Origin: CAYOSU01 sp964406735
GTDB lineage: Bacteria; Bacillota; Clostridia; Christensenellales; CAMQZB01
Length of the DNA: 24,309 bases
Reading direction: 5' to 3'
Assembly (NCBI GenBank): GCA_964406735.1
Contig: CAYOSU010000019.1
Location: 1 to 24,309, forward strand
The notes under the pieces: model-generated
The model's database searches: none
What the model saw: only the letters and a program-made list of their open reading frames with translations
What the model was told of the DNA's origin: nothing
In this document: piece by piece, positions 14,788 through 21,754 of the stretch
How positions within the stretch are numbered: the first letter of the stretch is position 1
How the letters are laid out: the number at the start of each line of letters is the position of its first letter
Made by a program: the position numbers and the translations under genes

Positions 14788-15255
14788 TTAGTCGTCCTCT
14801 TCTTTGAGAAGCTGCATTAAAAAATTCTTGAACGCTATGCCTCGTTCCCTATCTCTCGCTTCTCCGGTCTTCGTCAGGTAGCTCTTGTCTGAGCAGGTCG
14901 CCGCTATTAGTCTTCCCTCTCGGTCGGTTATATATCCGTCTCGCATCATTTTGGACAGTATCGCCGTCATTCGGGCTTCCGTCAGCGGCTCTTTCGTTAC
15001 TTCGTCGGCGATCTCTTTGACGTACTCGTGCTTGTCGGTCGAAAGCCTTATTAGCGTTATGTATCCGCCGCCGCCTCGTTTGGACTCAACGATATAGCCG
15101 TTGTCTGCCGAAAACCTTGTCGAGAGAACGTAGTTTATCTGGCTGGGCGCACACGAGAAGTGCTCGGCTAAGTTGTTACGTGATATCGTGATACGCTCGT
15201 CGTCGCCTATCGTCGAAAGCAGAAACTCCGCTATTATATCCGAAAGCGCACTCAT
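14788..15255 (-). CDS. ctsR: Transcriptional repressor CtsR
   Basis: This 155-residue repressor of class III heat-shock (clp) genes is a thermosensor in relatives. The N-terminal winged helix-turn-helix includes ISRNNLAEHFSCAPSQINYVLSTRF. The wing carries the diagnostic ESKRGGGGYITLIRL, whose glycine tetrad contacts operator DNA and senses heat in Bacillus. The C-terminal half (about residues 75-155) is the helical dimerisation domain. AAAGGAGGG precedes the ATG. A perfect CtsR box lies 72 nt upstream, next to the -10 element, so it is autoregulated with clpC. In Bacillus, McsB controls CtsR turnover; with no mcsAB in this operon, that control must lie elsewhere or be absent. Confidence 0.95.
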   Translation of the reverse strand: MSALSDIIAEFLLSTIGDDERITISRNNLAEHFSCAPSQINYVLSTRFSADNGYIVESKRGGGGYITLIRLSTDKHEYVKEIADEVTKEPLTEARMTAILSKMMRDGYITDREGRLIAATCSDKSYLTKTGEARDRERGIAFKNFLMQLLKEEDD

Positions 15256-15282
15256 TTGAACCCTCCTTTCTTTCGTGTTAAG

Positions 15283-15308
15283 CCAAGGTCAACGGCTATG
15301 CCGCTTGG
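15283..15308 (-). promoter_or_regulatory. Bulged hairpin in the ctsR leader
   Basis: CCAAG (15283-15287) plus CGGC (15293-15296) pair with GCCG (15300-15303) plus CTTGG (15304-15308), with a 5-nt bulge and a 3-nt loop. There is no T-tract. It falls within the 5' untranslated region of ctsR; its role is unknown. Confidence 0.45.
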
Positions 15309-15326
15309 AAGTCAGCTTTTTTGATA

Positions 15327-15350
15327 TTTGACTTTCTTTGACCTTTGACT
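15327..15350 (-). promoter_or_regulatory. CtsR operator
   Basis: Minus strand: GGTCAAAGAAAGTCAAA (15343-15327) matches the known direct-repeat CtsR box, RGTCAAA-NAN-RGTCAAA. A third half-site AGTCAAA abuts it (15350-15344). It begins 9 nt after the -10 element, so bound CtsR would block initiation. Confidence 0.93.
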
Positions 15351-15359
15351 TTCGAGTAT

Positions 15360-15388
15360 ATTATAGCACGAATTTTTGAAAAGTAAAG
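15360..15388 (-). promoter_or_regulatory. ctsR-clpC promoter
   Basis: Minus strand: -10 TATAAT (15360-15365) with the extended element TGC, and a poor -35 (CTTTAC at 15383-15388, spacer 17). The extended -10 probably compensates. It is immediately followed by the CtsR operator. Confidence 0.75.
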
Positions 15389-15445
15389 TGTTTTTTCGTA
15401 TTTTTTTGAAAAATTTTGAGGGATTTTTTTGTAGATTGAGGGGCG

Positions 15446-15560
15446 GTTACGCTGCCCGAGATTCCGAAATAGCACTGCCTTGCGCTTTCGTGCTTAAGCA
15501 CGAAATTTCGACTACGCTTTAGATACACGGGGCAGCGTGCGAAGCGGTGGTTTCTATCAT
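15446..15560 (+). repeat. Dispersed structured repeat A, copy 2
   Basis: This is a complete copy. The outer arms ACGCTGCCCG and CGGGGCAGCGT pair with one bulge. The inner stem is TTTCGTGCTT/AAGCACGAAA, and the tail is GAAGCGGTGGTTTCTATC. It is followed 25 nt later by B copy 2 in the same orientation. Confidence 0.85.
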
Positions 15561-15585
15561 TGGTTTGAGTGAAGAATTACGGTAA

Positions 15586-15652
15586 TTGACAATCCCGAAG
15601 TACACTCCGCAGACAGCTCCCTTTACACAAAGGAGCCTTTCATATGGTTTGC
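15586..15652 (+). repeat. Dispersed hairpin repeat B, copy 2
   Basis: TTGACAATCCC, then CTCCGCAGACAGCTCCCTTT, ACACAAAGGAGCC and CATATGGTTTGC match B copy 1 closely. The first small stem is degraded here. It ends 8 nt before the ispE terminator. Confidence 0.8.
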
Positions 15653-15660
15653 TCGTTATT

Positions 15661-15686
15661 AAAAAAGACGCTTTGAAAGCGTCTTT
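15661..15686 (-). terminator. ispE terminator
   Basis: Minus strand: AAAGACGCTTT, CAAAGCGTC, then six T. The stem GACGCTTT/AAAGCGTC is perfect. It lies beyond the two extra copies of the ispE 3' end, so the transcript carries them. Confidence 0.85.
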
Positions 15687-15696
15687 GGTGTTCGTA

Positions 15697-15960
15697 TTAT
15701 TCTTCTATTATTTCTACGCCGTAGGGTACTAGTGTTAAACGTCGAGACGAAGGGGCAACTTGCGCTTAATGCGGCTTCGACCTCTTATTCTTCTATTATT
15801 TCTACGCCGTGGGGTTCTAGTGTTAAACGTCGAGACGAAGGGGGTAACTTGCGCTTAATGCGGCTTCGACCTCTTATTCTTCTATTATTTCTATGCCGTG
15901 GGGCATGGTGTTAAACGTCGAGACGAAGGGGTAAATGGGACTTAATGCGGCTTCGACCTC
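15697..15960 (-). repeat. Tandem triplication of the ispE 3' end
   Basis: There are three head-to-tail units: 15697-15784 (88 bp), 15785-15873 (89 bp) and the genuine ispE end 15874-15960 (87 bp). Each contains the codons for the C-terminal 28 or so residues plus the stop region. The two outer units lie downstream of the stop and share changes against the gene copy (CTACGCC, ACTTGCGCTTAATG). They also carry indels that break the reading frame. They are therefore non-coding decayed duplicates, more like each other than like the gene. Confidence 0.93.
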
Positions 15961-16785
15961 TTTTGCCTTTTTGGGCGTGAAGAAGGCTATTACCGAAGAG
16001 CCGCTTCCCGAAACGAGTGCCGCTTTTGGCTTAAAATCAGCAAGTTTTGTCAAAATTTCCGCTATTTCGGGAGCTATTTCTGTCGCCGCTTCCTGAAGTG
16101 CGTTGAACGTATGGTCATAAAGGTCGTATTCCATCAGCTTTTCCCTAAGTCCCATCGGGTCGTCTTCCGTCATGCCGAGCCGTTTAGCCTCTTTGAATGC
16201 GCCTAAATTTTGCGCCGCTTTTCTGATAGCTTCGGAGTTTTTGTCCGAGAAAGCCCCTGTTTCGTCGTATTTGCGGTATACGTCACCTGCGTTGCAGCCT
16301 ATATCGCTTTTTATTACGACGCCGTGAAGGTCTAAGTCAAAGGGTAGTTTTTTTACCTTTTCGCCGATGCCCGAAACGTGCGCTAAGCCGCCGTTTATCA
16401 TGAACGGAACGTCTGCGCCGACTGTTGCGAAGTTCTCTATATCGTGCACCATCAGCGTTTTTTTGTATAGCTTCGCCATGCCGTATATGACAGCCGCCGC
16501 ATCCGCCGACGAGCCGCCTAAACCGCCCGATTCGGGGATATTTTTCTTGACCGTTATCTTTACGCCGCCCGTTTTGTATCGCCTGACAAACGCCTCTGCC
16601 GCCTTGATAGCAGTGTTATTTTCGTACTCTATCCCCTCGCAAGAGATTTCCTCGCTTTTTTCTAAGGTTATCTCGTCGAAAAGCGATATCGAGGAATTGA
16701 GCATATCAAGCTCGTGGTAGCCGTCCTCTCTTTTGGCGGTTACGGCTAAAAATAAGTTGGTTTTTGCGTAAGCTTTCAGTTTCAT
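15874..16785 (-). CDS. ispE: 4-diphosphocytidyl-2-C-methyl-D-erythritol kinase
   Basis: This enzyme phosphorylates CDP-ME in the MEP isoprenoid pathway. The 303-residue GHMP-kinase has the expected landmarks: N-terminal KAYAKTNLFLAV (Lys8) with KREDGYHEL (18-26), the ATP loop PESGGLGGSSADAAA (84-98), GADVPF with catalytic Asp125, and SGSGSSV (259-265). Length is typical. The ATG at 16785 opens the protein exactly where the family begins. There is no Shine-Dalgarno sequence. A strong promoter ends 6 nt before the ATG, which predicts a leaderless mRNA. The 3' end is triplicated in tandem downstream. No other MEP gene is nearby; it is transcribed apart from fic. Confidence 0.94.
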   Translation of the reverse strand: MKLKAYAKTNLFLAVTAKREDGYHELDMLNSSISLFDEITLEKSEEISCEGIEYENNTAIKAAEAFVRRYKTGGVKITVKKNIPESGGLGGSSADAAAVIYGMAKLYKKTLMVHDIENFATVGADVPFMINGGLAHVSGIGEKVKKLPFDLDLHGVVIKSDIGCNAGDVYRKYDETGAFSDKNSEAIRKAAQNLGAFKEAKRLGMTEDDPMGLREKLMEYDLYDHTFNALQEAATEIAPEIAEILTKLADFKPKAALVSGSGSSVIAFFTPKKAKEVEAALSPIYPFVSTFNTMPHGIEIIEE

Positions 16786-16791
16786 AACGGT

Positions 16792-16820
16792 ATTTTAACA
16801 CAACGGCATTAAAGCGTCAA
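16792..16820 (-). promoter_or_regulatory. ispE promoter, predicted start at the AUG
   Basis: Minus strand: -35 TTGACG (16815-16820), spacer 17, -10 TAAAAT (16792-16797) with TGT directly before it. Six nt (ACCGTT) separate the -10 from the ATG. Standard spacing therefore puts +1 on the A of AUG. Confidence 0.75.
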
Positions 16821-16860
16821 AGGTTATATTTTAGTATGTAATATTAGCTGAATTTTGGCT

Positions 16861-17472
16861 CTATTCGTCTATTTGTTCGTAGTAGTACGAATAGTCGACA
16901 CCTTTCATAAAGGTCTCTCTATCCTCTATTTCAGGCGTTAATGCGCCGTTTATCAGTTCATATATATCCGTATAGTCCACGGGGCTTTTTTTCATTGCTT
17001 CGAGGTATTCCCGTTTTTCTATCTTACTCCAATCGACACAAAGTTTTAAGTTCTTTTTTAAGATAAGATCAAGCCAGATGCGAGCACTACGACCATTGCC
17101 CTCCATAAACGGATGAGCGACGTTCATTTCGACGTATTTTTTTACTATATTTTCAAGCGTATCCTCAGGCATTTCGTCTATTGCACGCAAGCTTTCTTTG
17201 AAGTACATCGAAGGTGTAAACGCAAAGCCGCCTTTTGCGATATTGAGCGTTCTTATCTTTCCCGCAAAACCGTACAAGCCACCGAAAAGGTACGCATGTA
17301 TCTGTTGAAGTCCCTTTGTCGTTCCTACCTCTATCTCGTTGATAAGTCCCGACTCGAAAAGCTCGTATGCCTTTTGCTTACTCTTATCATCAACGGACAA
17401 GCCTATACCTTTGAGCCACTTCTCAAACACGGTGCCGTCTTTGCTCGGAACAAGCGCAATTACCGTATTCAC
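16861..17472 (-). CDS. Fic family protein AMPylase, class III-like
   Basis: This 203-residue protein carries the complete Fic active site HPFMEGNGRSAR (His120-Arg131), whose family transfers AMP (or other nucleotide parts) to protein targets. Upstream lies the flap region FAGKIRTLNIAKGGFAF (69-85). The C-terminus has GVDYSYYYEQ (191-200), matching the Ser-x-x-x-Glu inhibitory helix that marks self-inhibited class III Fic proteins, with Gln where Gly or Asn is usual. The start is GTG at 17472, overlapping the TGA of the upstream BRO-N ORF by 4 nt (GTGA). The first ~30 residues look like an internal linker, not a natural N-terminus. From memory, single-chain BRO-N-Fic proteins with this linker exist. 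No separate antitoxin is seen. The target is unknown. Confidence 0.88.
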   Translation of the reverse strand: MNTVIALVPSKDGTVFEKWLKGIGLSVDDKSKQKAYELFESGLINEIEVGTTKGLQQIHAYLFGGLYGFAGKIRTLNIAKGGFAFTPSMYFKESLRAIDEMPEDTLENIVKKYVEMNVAHPFMEGNGRSARIWLDLILKKNLKLCVDWSKIEKREYLEAMKKSPVDYTDIYELINGALTPEIEDRETFMKGVDYSYYYEQIDE

Positions 17473-17717
17473 CCCTCGTCGTCTACAACGTCGGTCATAT
17501 ATTTTTTGCCGTCAGCCGCCGTCAATTTCAGTTGTTTACAAATCGTAATCAACTGAGGCTTACGACGCTTCAACTGCGACCAATATACACGGGGGTTTTT
17601 ACTCTTAGTCAAAGCCTCGGCTATATCCGCAGCGCAAAACCACCATTTGGACGTTTCGTCATCCCAAACGGCTCTTACGGGGATATCTTCAAAAAATCGT
17701 ATCGAGGTCTTTAACAT
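17469..17717 (-). CDS. BRO-N-like domain, probable detached N-terminal part of the Fic protein
   Basis: This 82-residue ORF is mostly a BRO-N (phage antirepressor-type) domain: IRFFEDIPVRAVWDDE, KWWFCAADIAEALT, PRVYWSQLKRR and LKLTAADGKKYMTDVVD. The usual continuation is lacking; it stops at DDEG. The stop TGA overlaps the fic GTG start in the -1 frame, at a run of four G (GAG GGG TGA). Adding one G would join both ORFs into a single ~286-residue protein. The ATG at 17717 has only a weak SD (AAAAAG). It starts 25 nt downstream of rng. It could be a frameshifted fusion, a translationally coupled pair or a programmed -1 frameshift. On its own, a DNA- or protein-binding role is likely. Confidence 0.72.
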   Translation of the reverse strand: MLKTSIRFFEDIPVRAVWDDETSKWWFCAADIAEALTKSKNPRVYWSQLKRRKPQLITICKQLKLTAADGKKYMTDVVDDEG

Positions 17718-17742
17718 TGCTTTTTCGTAATATTTGCGTTTT

Positions 17743-19242
17743 TCAGAACAGGAGGCGGGCTTCGTCGGGGAGGGAGATGACGTCGGAGCGGAAGCAGTTT
17801 ATCTCTACGCTATCTTGACCTAAGTCGTCGCTCGGGCAGACGTAGATACGCTTATTCTGCCAAAAGACGGATATTTCGAACGTGAACGCTCTCGTTTCGT
17901 AAAACTCCGTGGCGTTTTCTCTTGAAAGGGTGATTAGTACCGACGTGACCTCTTCGTCTGCAAAGGTCTCGAAAAGCTTTGCACGGACCAAGCTATGAAG
18001 CGTCTCGTTGGTCATCACGTAGCCCTTGCCGCCGCAGACGGGGCACGGGCGGCTGAGTCTTTTTACCACCTCTTTATTGGTCTTCTTTCTCGTTATCTCG
18101 ACAAGTCCGAGCGTCGTCATATCGACGACGTTAGTCCTTACTCTATCCCTTTCCACGCACTCGGTGAGCACGTTCATGACGGCTTTTTTATGCTCTTCGC
18201 TCGTCATATCGATGAAATCTACTATGATTATGCCGCCGATATTGCGAAGTCGAAGCTGTGCGGCTACCGCTTGCGCCGCCTCTAAGTTTGTCTCGAAAAC
18301 GGTTTCCTCTAAGTTTTCGCTTCCCGTAAATCTTCCGGTGTTTACGTCGATAACGGTTAGCGCTTCCGTCTCCTCTATTACAAGATAACCGCCGTTTTCA
18401 AGCTCTACCTTTGAGTCGAGAAGTCGAAGTATCTGCGGAGACAGTCCGAACGTGTTGAAAAGGTCCACGTTTTTGTCGTCGAAAAGCTCTAAGTTGCCGT
18501 CCGATATGCCAAGCTCTGCAAGGTAGTTGCTTATCACCTCGTAAGTGTTCTTATCGTCGACGACTATTCGTCTTACGTCGCTCGACATGACGTCTCTGAC
18601 CATTCTAAATATTACACTGCCCTCACGGTAACAGCACTCGCCTACGGGCGTTTTTTCGTACTCTTCAAGTATCTTTTCAAAGCGATTTCTGAGCTTTATT
18701 GCGTCCTTTAATATATCCTCTTTATCTGCGCTTGCGCACGCCGTTCTGATGATATATCCGCCTTTTCTGCCCTCTAAACCCTCTAAAAGAGCTATAAGCT
18801 CGCTCTTTTTGTCCTCGTCCGTTATCTTTCGGGAAATTCCTATATATTCGACGGTCGGCATATAGACCAAGTATCTTCCTGCGATCGACACGTTCGGGGA
18901 AAGTCTTGCGCCTTTAGTGCCTATCTCGGTCTTCGTAACCTGCACCATTACGCAATCGCCCCGTTTTGCGTCTATCACCGCATTCTCGAACAGCTTACTG
19001 CCCGTCGAATCAAGGGAGACGGTCTGTTCGCCTACGCTCATATAGGCGTTTTTCTCTCTGCCGATGTTTATAAACGCCGCCTGCATGCCCTTTAAGACCT
19101 GCTCGACCTTGCCTTTATAGATATTGCCGACTATGGACGCATCGTCCTCGTTCTCGGACGTAAATTCTATTACTTTTCCGTTTTCCGTGAGTGCGACTGC
19201 GTGCGTTTTTCCCCTTGTCGATACAAACAATTCTTTTTCCAT
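17743..19242 (-). CDS. rng: Ribonuclease G/E family protein
   Basis: This 499-residue endoribonuclease processes or decays RNA, preferring 5'-monophosphate ends in relatives. An S1-type RNA-binding domain lies at about 37-120 (VGNIYKGKVEQVLKGMQAAFINIG). The DNase I-like catalytic part holds ALTVIDVNTGRFTG (Asp299) and GIIIVDFIDM (Asp342), the two magnesium ligands. The zinc-link cysteines are CPVCGGKG (Cys400, Cys403). The C-terminal small domain follows, with no RNase E-type scaffold tail. AAAGG lies 11 nt before the ATG. It is 27 nt after the DUF2344 gene, as in the common clostridial order. The genes that usually come next, rplU and rpmA, are not here; the BRO-N/fic pair takes that place. 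Confidence 0.93.
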   Translation of the reverse strand: MEKELFVSTRGKTHAVALTENGKVIEFTSENEDDASIVGNIYKGKVEQVLKGMQAAFINIGREKNAYMSVGEQTVSLDSTGSKLFENAVIDAKRGDCVMVQVTKTEIGTKGARLSPNVSIAGRYLVYMPTVEYIGISRKITDEDKKSELIALLEGLEGRKGGYIIRTACASADKEDILKDAIKLRNRFEKILEEYEKTPVGECCYREGSVIFRMVRDVMSSDVRRIVVDDKNTYEVISNYLAELGISDGNLELFDDKNVDLFNTFGLSPQILRLLDSKVELENGGYLVIEETEALTVIDVNTGRFTGSENLEETVFETNLEAAQAVAAQLRLRNIGGIIIVDFIDMTSEEHKKAVMNVLTECVERDRVRTNVVDMTTLGLVEITRKKTNKEVVKRLSRPCPVCGGKGYVMTNETLHSLVRAKLFETFADEEVTSVLITLSRENATEFYETRAFTFEISVFWQNKRIYVCPSDDLGQDSVEINCFRSDVISLPDEARLLF

Positions 19243-19269
19243 GAGCTTCGCCTTTCTTTATTTTTTGAC

Positions 19270-19896
19270 TTATCTGAAATATTCGTCTGCGTTTTTTACT
19301 TTGCCGTTTTCTTCGACGTACTCCGCTATCTTCTCTACACTCGTAAGCTTTACGCCAAAGCTTGAGAAAAATCTGTCAGCACGAAGGTTAGTGTTTCCGT
19401 GCGAAAGCGTTACCGTCTTTTGTTCGCCTGAAAAATCGTACGACACCATAAGGCTTCTTACGTCTTTCGTAACGCTTTCTCCCTTTTGCGTGTAGGTTAT
19501 CTCAAAAGCATCCCTTGAAAAGGCTTCCTTTATCCTTTCAAGCGTCTCATCGTCTGCCGAAAAGCTATATTTTGCGCTGACTGCCTTGCCTGCGATATTG
19601 GGATTCTTCTCCACCTCGCAGCACGCTACCGCCTTTAAGCCCTTTATCGACTTTGCGTTGAACTTCTCTATAAAACCCTCTACGCTTTCTTTCGTTGCTA
19701 TCGCACAATAGTCCGCTTTTGACGATAGTCCCAAGGGTATCGGGGGCGCAAAGAATATCAGCTCGTGCGGATTGAAGCCCTGTGAGTACTCTACGCTTAT
19801 CTGAGCACGCCTTAACACCCTTGCAATTTGTCTTAACATATCGACGTGCGGAATATATTTCGCCGTGTCCGTTCTTTCGTATTTTATCAGAAGCAT
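19270..19896 (-). CDS. TIGR03936 family radical SAM-linked protein (DUF2344)
   Basis: This 208-residue protein of unknown role is almost always encoded beside the B12-binding/radical SAM gene found here. Recognisable segments are KYIPHVDMLRQIARVLRRAQ (residues 12-31), EYSQGFNPHELIFFAPPIPLG (35-55) and a C-terminal alpha/beta part ending in VRSLMVSYDF and LRADRFF. The ATG at 19896 is chosen: the family begins there, and GGAGAG lies 9 nt upstream. An upstream in-frame ATG would add 18 unrelated residues. It overlaps the radical SAM gene by 10 nt, implying translational coupling. An accessory role in the partner's RNA-modification-like reaction is only a guess. Confidence 0.87.
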   Translation of the reverse strand: MLLIKYERTDTAKYIPHVDMLRQIARVLRRAQISVEYSQGFNPHELIFFAPPIPLGLSSKADYCAIATKESVEGFIEKFNAKSIKGLKAVACCEVEKNPNIAGKAVSAKYSFSADDETLERIKEAFSRDAFEITYTQKGESVTKDVRSLMVSYDFSGEQKTVTLSHGNTNLRADRFFSSFGVKLTSVEKIAEYVEENGKVKNADEYFR

Positions 19897-21692
19897 TTTT
19901 TGCACTCTCCAAGTTTTGTAGCACCGCAACCCAAGCACTTTTCGCCGCAACCGCCCGTTGCAATGCCTTTTTCGGCAAGCTCGTCCTCTTTTTCAAAGAA
20001 ACGCCTCGAAACGCCGACGTCTATGAACTGCCAAGGCAAAACGTCGTCCTTGTTATATCCCTTGGTCTCCTCTTCGACGTCAACGCCTGCCATCCCGAAC
20101 GCCTTTTTCCATATCTCTTTGTCGAACTTCTCCGTCCAGCCGTCAAAGGTCGCACCCAAGCGGTATGCGTTCAGCAATACGTCGTTCATCTCTCTGCCGC
20201 CAAGCGCAAACGTTCCCTCTAGCTTGCTCGTAAAGGTGTCGTGATAACTGAGCTTGAAGCCGGACTTATAGAACGTATCTCTCAACAGAAGGTGCTTTCT
20301 GTCGAACTCCTCTGCGCTATCCTGCGGACGGCGTTCAAAGGGCGTGAAGGGCTTCGGTACGAAGTTTGCGCAAGACGCAGAGACCGTTACGTCCTTTCTG
20401 CCCGTGACCTTTCTGTATATCTCCTTGACCTTTTTGCACATCTCGAAGATGCCCTTTATGTCCTCGTCCGTCTCCGTCGGAAGACCTATCATAAAGTACA
20501 GCTTTACGCTCCTGTATCCTGCCTCGAACGCCTCTTTCATTGCGTTCTCGAAGTCCTCTTCGGATATATCTTTGTTTATTACGTTCCTGAGCCTTTGGCT
20601 ACCTGCCTCGGGCGCAAAGGTCAACGATCCCGTCTTTTTGAGCCCGTCCGTCTTTTCGCCTGCAAAGCTGTCAAGACGAAGGGACGGAAGCGAAAGCTTG
20701 ACTCCTCGCTCCTTGGCTATCTTTGAAATGCCCCTGATAGTTTCTTCAATACACGGGAAGTCGCCCGTTGAAAGGGAGTTGAGCGATATTTCGTCAAAGC
20801 CCGTTTCGTCTATCATCTTCGCCGTGAGCTCTATGAGTTTTTCTGGCGTTCTGCCTCTTAAAGGTCTATACCCAAAGCCTGCCTGACAGAATCTGCAACC
20901 TCTCGGGCAGCCTCTGAATATCTCCAATACCGCTCTGTCGTGCACTGCCTGAATGTTGGGAACTATCTGATTGGTCGGGAAGTAGCACTCGTTGAAGTCC
21001 TCTACTATCGCCTTTCTTGCGTACGGCTCGTTCGTCAAGCCCGTATACTTGCCGTTTTCCCTTATCTCGTCGTGAAGAGATGGAACGTAGGCAAAATACA
21101 GCTCGTCTATCTCTTTCAATGCATCGGCTCTTGACATTCCGTTTTTGCGTTTTGCGAAAACGTCTATGACGGGAGTTAAGTTTACCTCGCCCTCGCCGAT
21201 TATTACGAAGTCAACGAAGTCGGAGTACGGCTCGGGATTGACGGTGCATACGCCGCCTGCGAAAATAAGAGGGTCGTTTTCTCCTCTGTCGCAGGACTTC
21301 AACGGTATACCCGAAAGATCCATCATCTCGAGCATGTTCGTATAGCACATCTCGTAGGAAAGGGAAAAGCCCAAGCCGTCGAACTCGTTGAGCGGAGTCC
21401 TCGTGTCAAGCGAAAAAAGCGGTAAGCCGCTCTTTCTGAGCTCCGCCGCCATATCGCTCCACGGGCAATAACACCTTTCGCAGGAGTAGTCGTCTAAGCT
21501 GTTGAGGTAGTTATATATTATCTTGTTGCCTAAGTTTGATATCGCTACCTCGTATAGATCGGGAAAGCACAGACAAAAGCTCGCTTTGCCCTTTGAAAAG
21601 TCGGAGCAAGCGTTAAATTCGCCGCCCGAATACCTTGCAGGCTTCTCGACGCGCTGCAATAATTCCTCGTATTTATCGTAATTTTCGTGCAT
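19887..21692 (-). CDS. TIGR03960 family B12-binding/radical SAM protein
   Basis: This is a 601-residue iron-sulfur enzyme of unknown substrate. The N-terminal part (about 40-190) resembles a B12-binding Rossmann domain (FPDLYEVAISNLG, GLGFSLSYEM, VIIGEGE). The radical SAM core carries FRGCPRGCRFCQAG with Cys262, Cys266 and Cys269 for the 4Fe-4S cluster, then SLNSLSTGDFP, FAPEAGSQRLR and YFMIGLPTETDEDI. The C-terminus is cysteine-rich (CGEKCLGCGATKLGECKKCF), as in this family, perhaps for an extra cluster. The ATG at 21692 has AAAGG 5 nt upstream; an ATG six codons earlier has none. The gene opens the radical SAM-DUF2344-rng run. Confidence 0.93.
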   Translation of the reverse strand: MHENYDKYEELLQRVEKPARYSGGEFNACSDFSKGKASFCLCFPDLYEVAISNLGNKIIYNYLNSLDDYSCERCYCPWSDMAAELRKSGLPLFSLDTRTPLNEFDGLGFSLSYEMCYTNMLEMMDLSGIPLKSCDRGENDPLIFAGGVCTVNPEPYSDFVDFVIIGEGEVNLTPVIDVFAKRKNGMSRADALKEIDELYFAYVPSLHDEIRENGKYTGLTNEPYARKAIVEDFNECYFPTNQIVPNIQAVHDRAVLEIFRGCPRGCRFCQAGFGYRPLRGRTPEKLIELTAKMIDETGFDEISLNSLSTGDFPCIEETIRGISKIAKERGVKLSLPSLRLDSFAGEKTDGLKKTGSLTFAPEAGSQRLRNVINKDISEEDFENAMKEAFEAGYRSVKLYFMIGLPTETDEDIKGIFEMCKKVKEIYRKVTGRKDVTVSASCANFVPKPFTPFERRPQDSAEEFDRKHLLLRDTFYKSGFKLSYHDTFTSKLEGTFALGGREMNDVLLNAYRLGATFDGWTEKFDKEIWKKAFGMAGVDVEEETKGYNKDDVLPWQFIDVGVSRRFFEKEDELAEKGIATGGCGEKCLGCGATKLGECKKCF

Positions 21693-21754
21693 ATTTACCT
21701 TTGTTGACATATTATTTCAGTATTATGTTAACATATCTTTTGCGCTTTGTAAAG

